A DNA stretch of 31,995 nucleotides from an uncultured Eubacterium sp. GTDB taxonomy: Bacteria > Bacillota > Clostridia > Peptostreptococcales > Anaerovoracaceae. The notes under the pieces are model-generated. The model saw only the letters and a list, made by a program, of their open reading frames with translations. It had not been told where the DNA came from and did not search any database. Positions 8,934 to 16,085 of this stretch are shown here, in pieces. The stretch spans positions 1-31,995 of the forward strand of contig CALBGO010000042.1 in the NCBI GenBank assembly GCA_937894585.1, in the 5' to 3' direction. The translations under genes and the position numbers were made by a program. The stretch's first letter is position 1. Each line of letters opens with the position of its first letter.

Positions 8934-9681
8934 CTATATCTTTCCTTTCCAAAATCGCTTCCAGAATCAGAATAATACTGGCGGCAACCGATACGGTAAC
9001 ACCGATTTCAATCGTAAGAATCCCGGCGGAATGGCGGGCTCCCTCAGAGAGAAATCCCAGCGGAAGCTTTCCGTATTCCAAAAAACTGCCGCCGAAAACA
9101 ACGGGAAGAAGACCGGTCGTAAAATAAATCAAAAGACCTCCCGCGCCGATACAGGTAAAGCCGAACTGTGAAATCCTAAGCTTTTCCTCTCCGGGCTTTT
9201 CTGTAAAAGAGTAAAGAATATACGCAAGAGCAATCAAAGCTCCCGCCTGAAATCCTCCGCCCAGACTGACCTCACCGTGAACCAGCACATAAAGCGCATA
9301 AAGCAGCAGAATCGGCACTGCCACAGGCAGAATCATTCTGATTTCGGTATATCCGAACTGCTGTATCCTTTCAAATGAGGTTCGCTCTTCCTTTCCCGAT
9401 TTTTCCCGGGACATAATCAGCGTCACAGTAATACTTGCCAGATACAAAACCGTAGTTTCCAGCATAGTGTCAAGTCCCCGATAATCAGCAAGAACGCCGG
9501 TAACCAGATTGGGAGAATGAGTCGTGGAAGGACCTTCTTCGATGTACACTTTTGAAATATGGGTATTCGGTGCAGACTGGGGATCGCCGATAACCGGCAG
9601 CAAATCAATAAATCCCCACAGAAGCACAGTGGCAACCACAACAAACAGAATACCGAGAATTTTCATCCGGTTTTTCATCAT
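8920..9681 (-). CDS. mrpB: MbhE-like / MrpB fusion subunit
   Basis: The 253-residue protein combines two known modules. An MbhE-like N-terminal part has one helix, an external segment with TGVLADYRGLDTMLET, and a second helix. A MrpB domain follows with VLVHGEVSLGGGFQAGALIALAYILY. In many Mrp systems the first module is the end of MrpA; here it is joined to MrpB, as in Mbh/Mbx-type gene sets. Its start overlaps the MbhD-like stop as ATGA. Confidence 0.85.
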   Translation of the reverse strand: MMKNRMKILGILFVVVATVLLWGFIDLLPVIGDPQSAPNTHISKVYIEEGPSTTHSPNLVTGVLADYRGLDTMLETTVLYLASITVTLIMSREKSGKEERTSFERIQQFGYTEIRMILPVAVPILLLYALYVLVHGEVSLGGGFQAGALIALAYILYSFTEKPGEEKLRISQFGFTCIGAGGLLIYFTTGLLPVVFGGSFLEYGKLPLGFLSEGARHSAGILTIEIGVTVSVAASIILILEAILERKDIDERT

Positions 9682-9920
9682 TTACACCGCCTGTCCGTCG
9701 TTCTGATTGCAATCACGAAATAGGTTGTCGAAATTACACCGATTACAGCCTCTGTAAACGCCACATCGGCAGCTCCCATCATAATATACAAAAGCATGGC
9801 GCAGAAGCTGAAGCCGCAGTAAACGACCGAGGCAGAAAGTAAATCCTTATCCATAATAATAACGATTGTCGCAGCAATTAAAAACAGCAGCAGCATCGCT
9901 TCAATCACAAAAATCTGCAT
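9678..9920 (-). CDS. mbhD: MbhD-like (DUF4040) antiporter subunit
   Basis: This 80-residue, three-helix protein has the DUF4040 pattern MGAADVAFTEAVIGVISTTYFV, which corresponds to part of MrpA or to free-standing MbhD. I start at ATG 9920 (MQIFVIEAMLL) after GGAGG; the in-frame extension upstream is Arg-rich and unlikely. It overlaps the mrpG-like gene by 20 bases. Confidence 0.85.
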   Translation of the reverse strand: MQIFVIEAMLLLFLIAATIVIIMDKDLLSASVVYCGFSFCAMLLYIMMGAADVAFTEAVIGVISTTYFVIAIRTTDRRCK

Positions 9921-10248
9921 ATTCTTCCTCCTTGTCCTCCTCCGTTTCCGCCGAACTTTCATAACTGTGACCCGCCTGAATCGCTGCTTTTCCGATTAAA
10001 TGGGTTCCCACCGGATTTACCAGAAATACCGCAGCAACAATCAGAAGAATCTTAGCCGAAATCAGACTGACTCCTTCATAAACCGCAAATCCCGCGCCCG
10101 CAAGAACGATTCCCAGAGTTTCCCCGATGCTCGATGCATGCAGCCTGGAAAAGAAATCCGGAAGCCGCACCACACCCACAGCAGAAACCACCATAAGAAA
10201 AAAGCCCGCGCACAGCAATGCTGCCGCAATCAGATTCTGAACTGTCAT
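9901..10248 (-). CDS. mrpG: Mrp antiporter subunit G
   Basis: This 115-residue protein has three helices and the MrpG signature GVVRLPDFFSRLHASSIGETLG, with NPVGTHLIGKAA near the end. A short acidic tail follows. It overlaps mrpF by 4 bases (ATGA). The role is structural in the antiporter complex. Confidence 0.93.
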   Translation of the reverse strand: MTVQNLIAAALLCAGFFLMVVSAVGVVRLPDFFSRLHASSIGETLGIVLAGAGFAVYEGVSLISAKILLIVAAVFLVNPVGTHLIGKAAIQAGHSYESSAETEEDKEEEYADFCD

Positions 10249-10511
10249 TTTCTGTGATTTCCTCCTAAAAACATAGCAATTATCATAGTGCTGACAAAAC
10301 CCAGCAGACCGTAACTCAAAGCAATATCTACAAACATATCCTGCCTTCCCGATGAGAATCCCACCAGAAGAAGCACAAATATCACATCGACGCCTATTAC
10401 AAAGATTCCGTTGAGGCTGTCGTATACAGTGGGACCTTTGAATACGCGAATCAGCATAACTCCCATAACCATCACCGTACCGAAAATCAGAAGCTTAAAC
10501 AATATATCCAC
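10245..10511 (-). CDS. mrpF: Mrp antiporter subunit F
   Basis: This 88-residue, three-helix protein carries the MrpF motif RVFKGPTVYDSLNGIFVIGVD, including the conserved Asp. I choose the GTG at 10511 because GGGAGG lies at ideal spacing and the GTG overlaps the mrpE stop as TAGTG; the upstream ATG at 10529 lacks a good site. Confidence 0.92.
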   Translation of the reverse strand: MDILFKLLIFGTVMVMGVMLIRVFKGPTVYDSLNGIFVIGVDVIFVLLLVGFSSGRQDMFVDIALSYGLLGFVSTMIIAMFLGGNHRK

Positions 10512-11056
10512 TATCTTCCCTCCCGGCATTTTTTATCTCGGGCTTCCTGCGGCGTTTCCTGCCTTTCAAAAACGCGGCTGATACGCCTTTGCATTTCTCC
10601 GTCCATCAGCCCCAAAGCCGCTCTATCCGTCAAAGCATGGACCCGGAAAATCCTCTCATCAATGACATCTACCGTTACTGTACCCGGCGTCAGAATAATG
10701 GAGTTGACAAAAACCGTTACTGCAGCCGGATTATCAAAGGCATAATCTATTTCTACAATCTGCGGATTTATATTCATTTTCGGACTCAGAATCGCCGCTG
10801 AAATGCTCAGACTGGACCGAATGATTTCACCAAGGAGCCACAGCCAGTAGCCGAAAAATGCCGTAAGCCTTACATTCAGCAAATTGAAATCCTTCCGCCC
10901 CGTTTCACCGCGGATGATCAGAGCAGGCGCACAGAAAAAACTGATTACGATACACCCTGCAATCCCCGATATCAAATATTTCGCTTCAAATCTGCCGGAC
11001 AGAATAATCCATATTACCAGCAGCATTGCGGCTCCCTTCAGCCGTTGTTTCAACAT
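10511..11056 (-). CDS. mrpE: Mrp antiporter subunit E
   Basis: The 181-residue protein has N-terminal helices and the MrpE soluble domain with FVNSIILTPGTVTVDV. It is the first gene of the antiporter operon, downstream of a near-consensus promoter and a GGAG site. The stop is TAG, overlapping the GTG of mrpF; read-through would end at a TGA eight codons on. Confidence 0.92.
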   Translation of the reverse strand: MLKQRLKGAAMLLVIWIILSGRFEAKYLISGIAGCIVISFFCAPALIIRGETGRKDFNLLNVRLTAFFGYWLWLLGEIIRSSLSISAAILSPKMNINPQIVEIDYAFDNPAAVTVFVNSIILTPGTVTVDVIDERIFRVHALTDRAALGLMDGEMQRRISRVFERQETPQEARDKKCREGR

Positions 11057-11101
11057 AAAACCACTCCGTTTTTCTTCCCGAATTTATATGCAAGTACATT
11101 A

Positions 11102-11130
11102 ATTATACATAATTCCGAAAGTTAGGTCAA
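11102..11130 (-). promoter_or_regulatory. Sigma-A promoter of the antiporter operon
   Basis: Minus strand: -35 TTGACC (11130-11125), 17-base spacer, -10 TATAAT (11107-11102). No clear terminator interrupts the genes down to 1611. Confidence 0.85.
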
Positions 11131-11229
11131 TATTATATTGCGGTAAAGTGAGAAAAGCAAGAAAATACAAATTGCAGCATAAAGCAGCGTCAAATACAGA
11201 CCGACTCCGAATATCCGCAAACAGCCGAT

Positions 11230-11252
11230 GAACAAATGTTTACATTTTGTTC
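11230..11252 (+). promoter_or_regulatory. LexA operator upstream of lexA
   Basis: GAACAAATGTTT (11230-11241) resembles the Gram-positive LexA box GAAC-N4-GTTC with one mismatch. A larger palindrome, GAACAAA - 9 bases - TTTGTTC, spans 11230-11252. It overlaps the -35 element, which suits autorepression. Confidence 0.7.
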
Positions 11253-11267
11253 GCACTGTGATATAAT
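11239..11267 (+). promoter_or_regulatory. Sigma-A promoter of lexA
   Basis: -35 TTTACA (11239-11244), 17-base spacer, -10 TATAAT (11262-11267). Confidence 0.8.
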
Positions 11268-11331
11268 AATAAAAATATAAGAATTGTCGCCGGTCGCACA
11301 TTCCGCACAGACAAAAGAATCGGAGGTATCT

Positions 11332-11985
11332 ATGAATAAGCTGAAAGAACGGGAACAGAAGATCTTAAATTTTATGAAAAGTGAAATCAGAACCAAGGGA
11401 TATCCCCCTACAGTCAGAGAAATCTGTGCGGCTTTGAATATTAAGTCCACTTCTACCGCTCATAAGGATATCGCAAGTCTTGTGGAACAGGGTTATCTCC
11501 GCAAAGACCCCGCAAAACCCCGCGCTCTGATGGTTGTCGATACGGAAGATGCGCCTGCTGCCGCAGCATCACCTCTTGCCGCCGATACAGCGGAAAGAGA
11601 AGATGTCATCGATGTGCCCATTGTCGGCAGAGTTGCAGCCGGCACCCCGATTCTTGCAGAACAGAACATAGAAGAAACCTTTCCTGTCCCTGCTCGCTTT
11701 GCAGGACGCAAGAATTTTATGCTCAGAGTCCGCGGAGAGAGTATGATTAACGCAGGTATTATGGACGGCGACCTGATTCTCGTGGAAGAACAGCAGACCG
11801 CAAGAAACGGCGAAATCGTCGTTGCCATGATTGACGGCTTCGAAAGCGAGGCTACCGTCAAGACATTCTACAAAGAGCCGGACTGCATCAGGCTCCAGCC
11901 CGAAAACGACACCATGAGCCCCATTATCGTACAGGATGTTAAAATTCTCGGAAAGGTCAAAGGTGTATTCAGATACTTCAGCTGA
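11332..11985 (+). CDS. lexA: LexA SOS repressor / autoprotease
   Basis: The 217-residue protein has a winged-helix DNA-binding domain (about 1-65, with YPPTVREICAALNIKSTSTAH) and a C-terminal S24 peptidase domain. The self-cleavage site is Ala103-Gly104 (RVAAGTP). The catalytic Ser137 lies in RGESMI and Lys177 in EATVKTF. It represses SOS genes and is cleaved with RecA help after DNA damage. I start at ATG 11332 after CGGAGG; an in-frame TTG farther up has no site. The operator overlapping its promoter indicates autoregulation. Confidence 0.97.
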   Translation: MNKLKEREQKILNFMKSEIRTKGYPPTVREICAALNIKSTSTAHKDIASLVEQGYLRKDPAKPRALMVVDTEDAPAAAASPLAADTAEREDVIDVPIVGRVAAGTPILAEQNIEETFPVPARFAGRKNFMLRVRGESMINAGIMDGDLILVEEQQTARNGEIVVAMIDGFESEATVKTFYKEPDCIRLQPENDTMSPIIVQDVKILGKVKGVFRYFS

Positions 11986-12049
11986 GGCTTCCGGCATAGA
12001 CCCCGAGACACTGTTTCCGCGGATTTCCTCTATCCGAACAAACAGAAAA

Positions 12050-12141
12050 CCCCTGCCGTTTCATTGAACCAAGCAGCCCCAAAATTCAAACCTTAAAATC
12101 TGAATTTTGGAAAGCCGGTTCATAAACGGCAGGGGATTTTT
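12050..12141. terminator. Nested bidirectional terminator between lexA and lysO
   Basis: A 12-bp perfect outer stem (CCCCTGCCGTTT, 12050-12061, with 12124-12135) is flanked by A and T runs so it can end transcripts from either side. Inside are a 6-bp stem (TGAACC/GGTTCA) and a 9-bp stem (CCAAAATTC/GAATTTTGG). Confidence 0.85.
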
Positions 12142-12193
12142 ATACTTAAAATCTTCAACTATCTGATCGGCAGCTTTCCGGCCGCCTCTGTCA

Positions 12194-13300
12194 TTACGCG
12201 CCTATTGCCAGAGATACCAGCAGAGGAATCAAAAGGCTCTCGACAATACCGATAGCAAAGGAATATATGATAATATCTGCCCTGGTAGATTTTTCCACCA
12301 GACTCATTCCGATATCGGCAGCCGCCACACCCGGCAGGCTGCACACTTCTATATAACCGATTTTCTTTGCAAGCACCGGAATCAAGATAATTCCGCAGGT
12401 CTCTCTGATAACATTATGCATAAAGGATACCGCGCCTGCCATAGCATGTCCTGCGCCCGTAATCGTAACCGGCGCAAAAGTGTACCAGCCGAAGCCGAAG
12501 CCCACCGCAAGGGACTCCCGCACCGTAAGAGGCAGAAACAGTCCTGCGGCAAAAGATGCTGCCGCAGTCCCCAAAATTACTGCAAAGGGAAATACCATCA
12601 CCCGAAATCCAATCTGTTTAATCTGCTCCGCCACTTTGCCCGCAAGTCCCATATCCAGTCCGATACTTCCCATCAGAATACATAAGCCGACCGTCATAAC
12701 ATAGCCTGCCTTTTCATGAAAGGCTTCCGGTTCTGCAATCTGCGTCCTGACATAAAAATACCCAAAAGCAAGACCTGCCGCAACAAAAATGATGATAAGC
12801 CGCATCATCAAACCGGCAGTTCCCGAATCCTCTGAATCGGAAGCTTCCTGCACAGCGCCGGTGTTTACACCGCATTGATTTCCTTCTTTTCCGCCGCCGC
12901 AGATTTCCTTCTCTTCGGATTCGGCAGAAATACTTTGTTGGTGAGATTGTGTATCTTCCGAATTCAAAGCTTCACTGCCCTTTTTCCGTCTGCCGCAAAG
13001 AAGTCCGTACTTATCCATTCCCAGCAGTTTTCTTGCAAAGGTAACGGCAAGAACGCCGCCTGCCGTAACCCATACAGTAAAAAACAGAGACAACAGACCT
13101 ATCGTTCCCAAATTTGAAATCACTTCTTCATTGGAGCCCATCCGTACTCCCATCAAAAAAACCATCAAAGATACGCTGACCAGCATAACAACATTGGCAG
13201 CGCCGGAAATTCCGACTGCCGAAAGATTTTTGCTTCGCACTCTGCTTCCGCAGAAATATCCCAAAGCCATACAGCTTAAATACAGTATCACATATGCCAT
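12194..13300 (-). CDS. lysO: LysO-type (YbjE/DUF340) lysine exporter family protein
   Basis: This polytopic, 368-residue protein resembles the LysO family: an N-terminal helix module (GYFCGSRVRSKNLS, then LMVFLMGVRMGSNEEVI) and a larger C-terminal module with GFGFGWYTFAPVTITGAGHAMAG. E. coli LysO exports lysine. This copy has a long hydrophilic insert (about 105-165, Glu/Ser/Gly-rich), making it longer than usual. ATG 13300 is chosen after TTGGAGG; an in-frame GTG 11 codons up lies before that site. It is last in the pyl cluster, 56 bases after the padR gene. As pyrrolysine is built from two lysines, a lysine-balance role is plausible but inferred. Confidence 0.8.
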   Translation of the reverse strand: MAYVILYLSCMALGYFCGSRVRSKNLSAVGISGAANVVMLVSVSLMVFLMGVRMGSNEEVISNLGTIGLLSLFFTVWVTAGGVLAVTFARKLLGMDKYGLLCGRRKKGSEALNSEDTQSHQQSISAESEEKEICGGGKEGNQCGVNTGAVQEASDSEDSGTAGLMMRLIIIFVAAGLAFGYFYVRTQIAEPEAFHEKAGYVMTVGLCILMGSIGLDMGLAGKVAEQIKQIGFRVMVFPFAVILGTAAASFAAGLFLPLTVRESLAVGFGFGWYTFAPVTITGAGHAMAGAVSFMHNVIRETCGIILIPVLAKKIGYIEVCSLPGVAAADIGMSLVEKSTRADIIIYSFAIGIVESLLIPLLVSLAIGA

Positions 13301-13356
13301 AACAACCTCCAAGATAGCAAAATAAACGGACACAATTTCGCATCCGTTTATGGAAC

Positions 13357-13731
13357 TTAAACTGACTTATGAATCTGCTCCACCAGCTGATGAATATACT
13401 GTTCATATTCGGACAGAGCGATTGCCCAGTTTTTCAAACAATGTTTTCCATCATCAGTGATACTGAAAATTCTCTTCGGTTTTCCCTTATCATCAAGCTC
13501 CTCAAGCGCCCAGCGGGAAGTAAGAAGTCCCGAGCTTTCCATTTTTTTCAGATATCTGTATACACCTGTGGCATCGGGAATTTTATCAGAAAACCTCGGT
13601 ACCTTTCCGATTTCTTTCAGTATTGCAAAACCATGCATATCTCCGCCTTCTGCCAAAATACAGAGAATCAGCGGCTGAAGCAGTTTATCCAGATTTTTTC
13701 CCTGACACGGGCAATCCATATCGATATACAT
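13357..13731 (-). CDS. PadR-family transcriptional regulator
   Basis: This 124-residue protein has the PadR winged-helix pattern LLQPLILCILAEGGDMHGFAILKEI, a wing with GVYRYLKKMESSGLL, and a short C-terminal helix for dimerisation. The start carries a CPC pair (DCPCQG) that could bind a metal or sense redox state. Its ribosome binding site (AAGGAG) lies inside the end of pylSn, and the pylSn TAG falls between that site and the ATG. It may control the pyl or lysO genes; no operator was identified. Confidence 0.88.
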   Translation of the reverse strand: MYIDMDCPCQGKNLDKLLQPLILCILAEGGDMHGFAILKEIGKVPRFSDKIPDATGVYRYLKKMESSGLLTSRWALEELDDKGKPKRIFSITDDGKHCLKNWAIALSEYEQYIHQLVEQIHKSV

Positions 13732-13733
13732 GA

Positions 13734-14063
13734 CTATTTCTCCTTATGAACAAGATCACTTCCGTAGTGAGAAGCAAACATAGTTTTCGAGTATTTTTCC
13801 AGTTTCCACTCCGGAACTTTGCACTTTTTGCACGGCTGCGCAGCCCACTTGTTTCTGAGCCATCTTGCAGCTCTTGATGTTCTGGAATTATACAAACGGA
13901 TGGTCTGTCCGCAGTGGGTTGTAATGACAATATATTTTCCCTGCATGTCAATCTCCCGGATTCCATGAAGAACACCACTCCTTGCCGGCCACAGTTTCAT
14001 TTTATTCAGCAGAACAAACAGCTCCACATTTTTTCGATAATACCGTTTTTTTGCATCCGCCAT
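13734..14063 (-). CDS. pylSn: Pyrrolysyl-tRNA synthetase N-terminal domain protein
   Basis: The 109-residue protein aligns with the N-terminal domain of archaeal PylRS: LWPARSGVLHGIREI, then NSRTSRAARWLR (59-70) and the zinc-type CKKCKV (Cys78, Cys81, with His33). This domain binds the compact tRNA-Pyl and in bacteria is a separate polypeptide. Its ATG overlaps the stop of the CobW-like gene (TGATG). The gene ends in TAG, so its own product could be extended by 22 residues, Pyl first, when Pyl is available. Confidence 0.95.
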   Translation of the reverse strand: MADAKKRYYRKNVELFVLLNKMKLWPARSGVLHGIREIDMQGKYIVITTHCGQTIRLYNSRTSRAARWLRNKWAAQPCKKCKVPEWKLEKYSKTMFASHYGSDLVHKEK

Positions 14064-14980
14064 CAGATATAGAACCTTCCTTCCAGAATTTCAGCAGAGC
14101 TGCGGGTAATCAGACTCATCATCTTAATTCCCACAGAAGAGATTACCACAATTTCTGTCTCTTCTTCCGTATCCCACGGTGTAATGATCAAATGGTTTAC
14201 AACACCGCTGACTTCCACAGTTCCTTCCTCAACAGTCCGGCAGAAGCCCTTGATACGATAGCTGCTGTCTGCAATAGAACGAATAAAAGAAATCAGTTTT
14301 TCCTTTTCCACCGGCTGATCCGCTTTAACAATAAAAGTCTGCGGTCTGTTTTCATAAGTATTGGTAGTTTCTTCACCGGCAGCAAGCACAGGTGCAAAGT
14401 TGTCGACTACTTCTTTTATGTTCACATCACAGTGAGTCGCCGCATAGATTTTAACTGCCCCGTTGAGTTCTCCGATTTTCTCGGAAATCTCCTTGAAAGT
14501 TTGCTGATCAATCAAATCCATTTTATTCACAATCACTGCAGAAGCATGCTTTACCTGTCTTTCCAGAGCAGGAAGCATATCCACCAGATCAAGAAAACTG
14601 CAGCCGTCTGCGACACACAGATTTCCCTTCATCAGATAGTTGTCATTTGTATCCCTTTTAATGCCTTTGAGAATATCCTCCATATTAGAAGGATCTGCAA
14701 GACCGGACGCTTCAATGAACAAATATTCAATATCGGTTTTAGACATTTCAATCAGCCCGTCTACAAATTTGTCCTTAATGCAGGCACAGAAAATAGAGCC
14801 GTTGGAAAGTTCAGCAATATCAATGCCGTCCCGTTTCACCAGTTTTGCATCGATATTGATTTCACCGAATTCATTGATAATCACACCGATTTTATGTTCC
14901 TGATAAGTATCAAGAAGTCTCTGCATCAGAGTCGTTTTTCCGGCTCCCAAAAAACCGCTGAGAAGTACAATCTGTATCAT
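14063..14980 (-). CDS. CobW/P47K-family GTPase (metallochaperone-like)
   Basis: This 305-residue GTPase has Walker A GFLGAGKTT (9-17), a Walker B-like EASGLADP and NKMD for guanine. The family's metal-binding CxCC motif appears here as FCACIKD (Cys65, Cys67). CobW-type proteins deliver metals, some in cobalamin synthesis. I use ATG 14980 (MIQIVLLSGF) after GGAGG; a longer in-frame reading to 15097 would translate the tRNA gene and is rejected. It sits between pylT and pylSn and is coupled to pylSn. A role in loading or repairing corrinoid proteins is inferred. Confidence 0.88.
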   Translation of the reverse strand: MIQIVLLSGFLGAGKTTLMQRLLDTYQEHKIGVIINEFGEINIDAKLVKRDGIDIAELSNGSIFCACIKDKFVDGLIEMSKTDIEYLFIEASGLADPSNMEDILKGIKRDTNDNYLMKGNLCVADGCSFLDLVDMLPALERQVKHASAVIVNKMDLIDQQTFKEISEKIGELNGAVKIYAATHCDVNIKEVVDNFAPVLAAGEETTNTYENRPQTFIVKADQPVEKEKLISFIRSIADSSYRIKGFCRTVEEGTVEVSGVVNHLIITPWDTEEETEIVVISSVGIKMMSLITRSSAEILEGRFYI

Positions 14981-14998
14981 AATCTGTTCCTCCGAAAA

Positions 14999-15034
14999 TT
15001 CCGCCTGCAGTCTGTCGAAACAGACCGGGCGGAA
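14999..15034 (-). terminator. Hairpin 3' of pylT, terminator or processing signal
   Basis: Five bases after the tRNA, TTCCGCC pairs with GGCGGAA around an inner GTCTGT-TTCG-ACAGAC stem with a UUCG tetraloop. TTTTC follows on the minus strand. The U run is short, so some transcription may continue into the CobW-like gene. Confidence 0.65.
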
Positions 15035-15039
15035 GGTTG

Positions 15040-15111
15040 TGGCGAGGTGCCCGGGAGTCTCACCCGGCTGCATGGATTTAGAGTCCATGTGATCCATCCG
15101 ATCCGCACCCC
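15040..15111 (-). tRNA. pylT: tRNA-Pyl, anticodon CTA (amber suppressor)
   Basis: The 72-base minus-strand gene folds as a tRNA-Pyl: acceptor GGGGTGC/GCACCTC, one linker base, D-stem GATC/GATC with a 5-base loop, and one base before a 6-bp anticodon stem (CATGGA/TCCATG). The loop CTCTAAA carries CTA. A 3-base variable region, T-stem CCGGG/CCCGG and loop TGAGACT follow, with an encoded GCCA end. The six-pair anticodon stem, small D-loop, 3-base variable region and lack of TTC in the T-loop are features known for tRNA-Pyl. The anticodon corresponds to plus-strand bases 15079-15081. Confidence 0.97.
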
Positions 15112-15122
15112 ATATCTATAGG

Positions 15123-15156
15123 GCGGGAAGTCACCGTATCTGCCGGTATTTCCCGC
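15123..15156. repeat. Strong inverted repeat just 5' of pylT
   Basis: GCGGGAA/TTCCCGC (7 bp) encloses a further 5-bp stem (TACCG/CGGTG in minus-strand sense). It lies 11 bases before the tRNA start, after pylD. It could be a processing hairpin or operator. On the plus strand it is followed by GTATTTT. Confidence 0.6.
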
Positions 15157-15227
15157 GTATTTTACAAAAGTTTTGTCCTGAGAAGTCTTCGAATCAGTTT
15201 CGAAAACTCCCGAGACAGTTAAAAAGC

Positions 15228-16052
15228 TTATTTTCCGAAAAGAACTTCGCCCAGCATAATTGCTGTTCCGATTTCCAGGTTATCGTGAACCGACCGCCCT
15301 TCAAAGCACGGCGCAGCGTCTGTATCTATGGAATAAGGAACGCCGGGACTTGCATAGAGCACATCTTCCAAAAGATTCTCTCTGTGCAGCCACCCGCCTT
15401 CGTTGGTAAAATCCAAAACGAAAGGATAGTTTCTGATTTCGGCTCTGTCAGAAATCACACGCCCCGAAAAATCTGTCAGTTTTGAAACTGCATCGGGATT
15501 CTTGTCATATAAGTCAAAAGGGATTCCCCGGGATGTTAAAATCTCCGCAGCCTCTTTGCCTACAATACCGCATCCAATCTGAAGAAGTTTTTCTTCTTTC
15601 AGATTTTTGCCGTATTTTTCTGCCATAGCGGACAGAATTTCCACAAAACCCAAAGCTGTAGCATAGTTATTGTCAGAAATCTTTCCCTGCCGAATGTTCA
15701 TAGCAAGGTATCTGCTGTCATCGGCAAAGAACAGAATATCGCAGCCGCTTCTGACTGCATCGTAAATACCGTCAATATCGGTATGCTCCGTCACAACAGT
15801 CTCAAAGCCCGCAGACTCTGTAATCGCCGCAACCGACTCGCTGAAGCTGCCGATAATGCCTTCTCCCTGCGTCACAGGAATAACAGCCGCACGGTGACTT
15901 TCTTTTGACGCTTCATATTCTTCTTGGCTGACACCGAAGGTTCTCATAATCAGCCCGGAAAGATCTGTTCCGGTTTTCTTTTGAAGCTCCCGATTATAGT
16001 CCTTCATACCGTCCAGCATATAAGTAATCCATTCCGTTTTCAGTCTGGTCAT
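15228..16052 (-). CDS. pylD: Pyrrolysine biosynthesis protein PylD
   Basis: This 274-residue protein is an NAD-dependent dehydrogenase that oxidises L-lysine-N6-3-methyl-D-ornithine, allowing closure of the pyrroline ring. It has a helical N-terminal domain and a Rossmann fold with IGCGIVGKEAAEIL near residue 158, preceded by FFADDSRYLAMN. The length matches PylD. GAAGGAG precedes the ATG. It follows pylSc after 33 bases and precedes pylT. Confidence 0.93.
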   Translation of the reverse strand: MTRLKTEWITYMLDGMKDYNRELQKKTGTDLSGLIMRTFGVSQEEYEASKESHRAAVIPVTQGEGIIGSFSESVAAITESAGFETVVTEHTDIDGIYDAVRSGCDILFFADDSRYLAMNIRQGKISDNNYATALGFVEILSAMAEKYGKNLKEEKLLQIGCGIVGKEAAEILTSRGIPFDLYDKNPDAVSKLTDFSGRVISDRAEIRNYPFVLDFTNEGGWLHRENLLEDVLYASPGVPYSIDTDAAPCFEGRSVHDNLEIGTAIMLGEVLFGK

Positions 16053-16085
16053 AATAAAACCATCTCCTTCTCAAATCCGATTGGC

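Noticed and set aside
14981..15097. N-terminal extension of the CobW-like protein by 39 residues
   Set aside because: It would translate most of the tRNA-Pyl gene; a good GGAGG and ATG at 14980 mark the real start.
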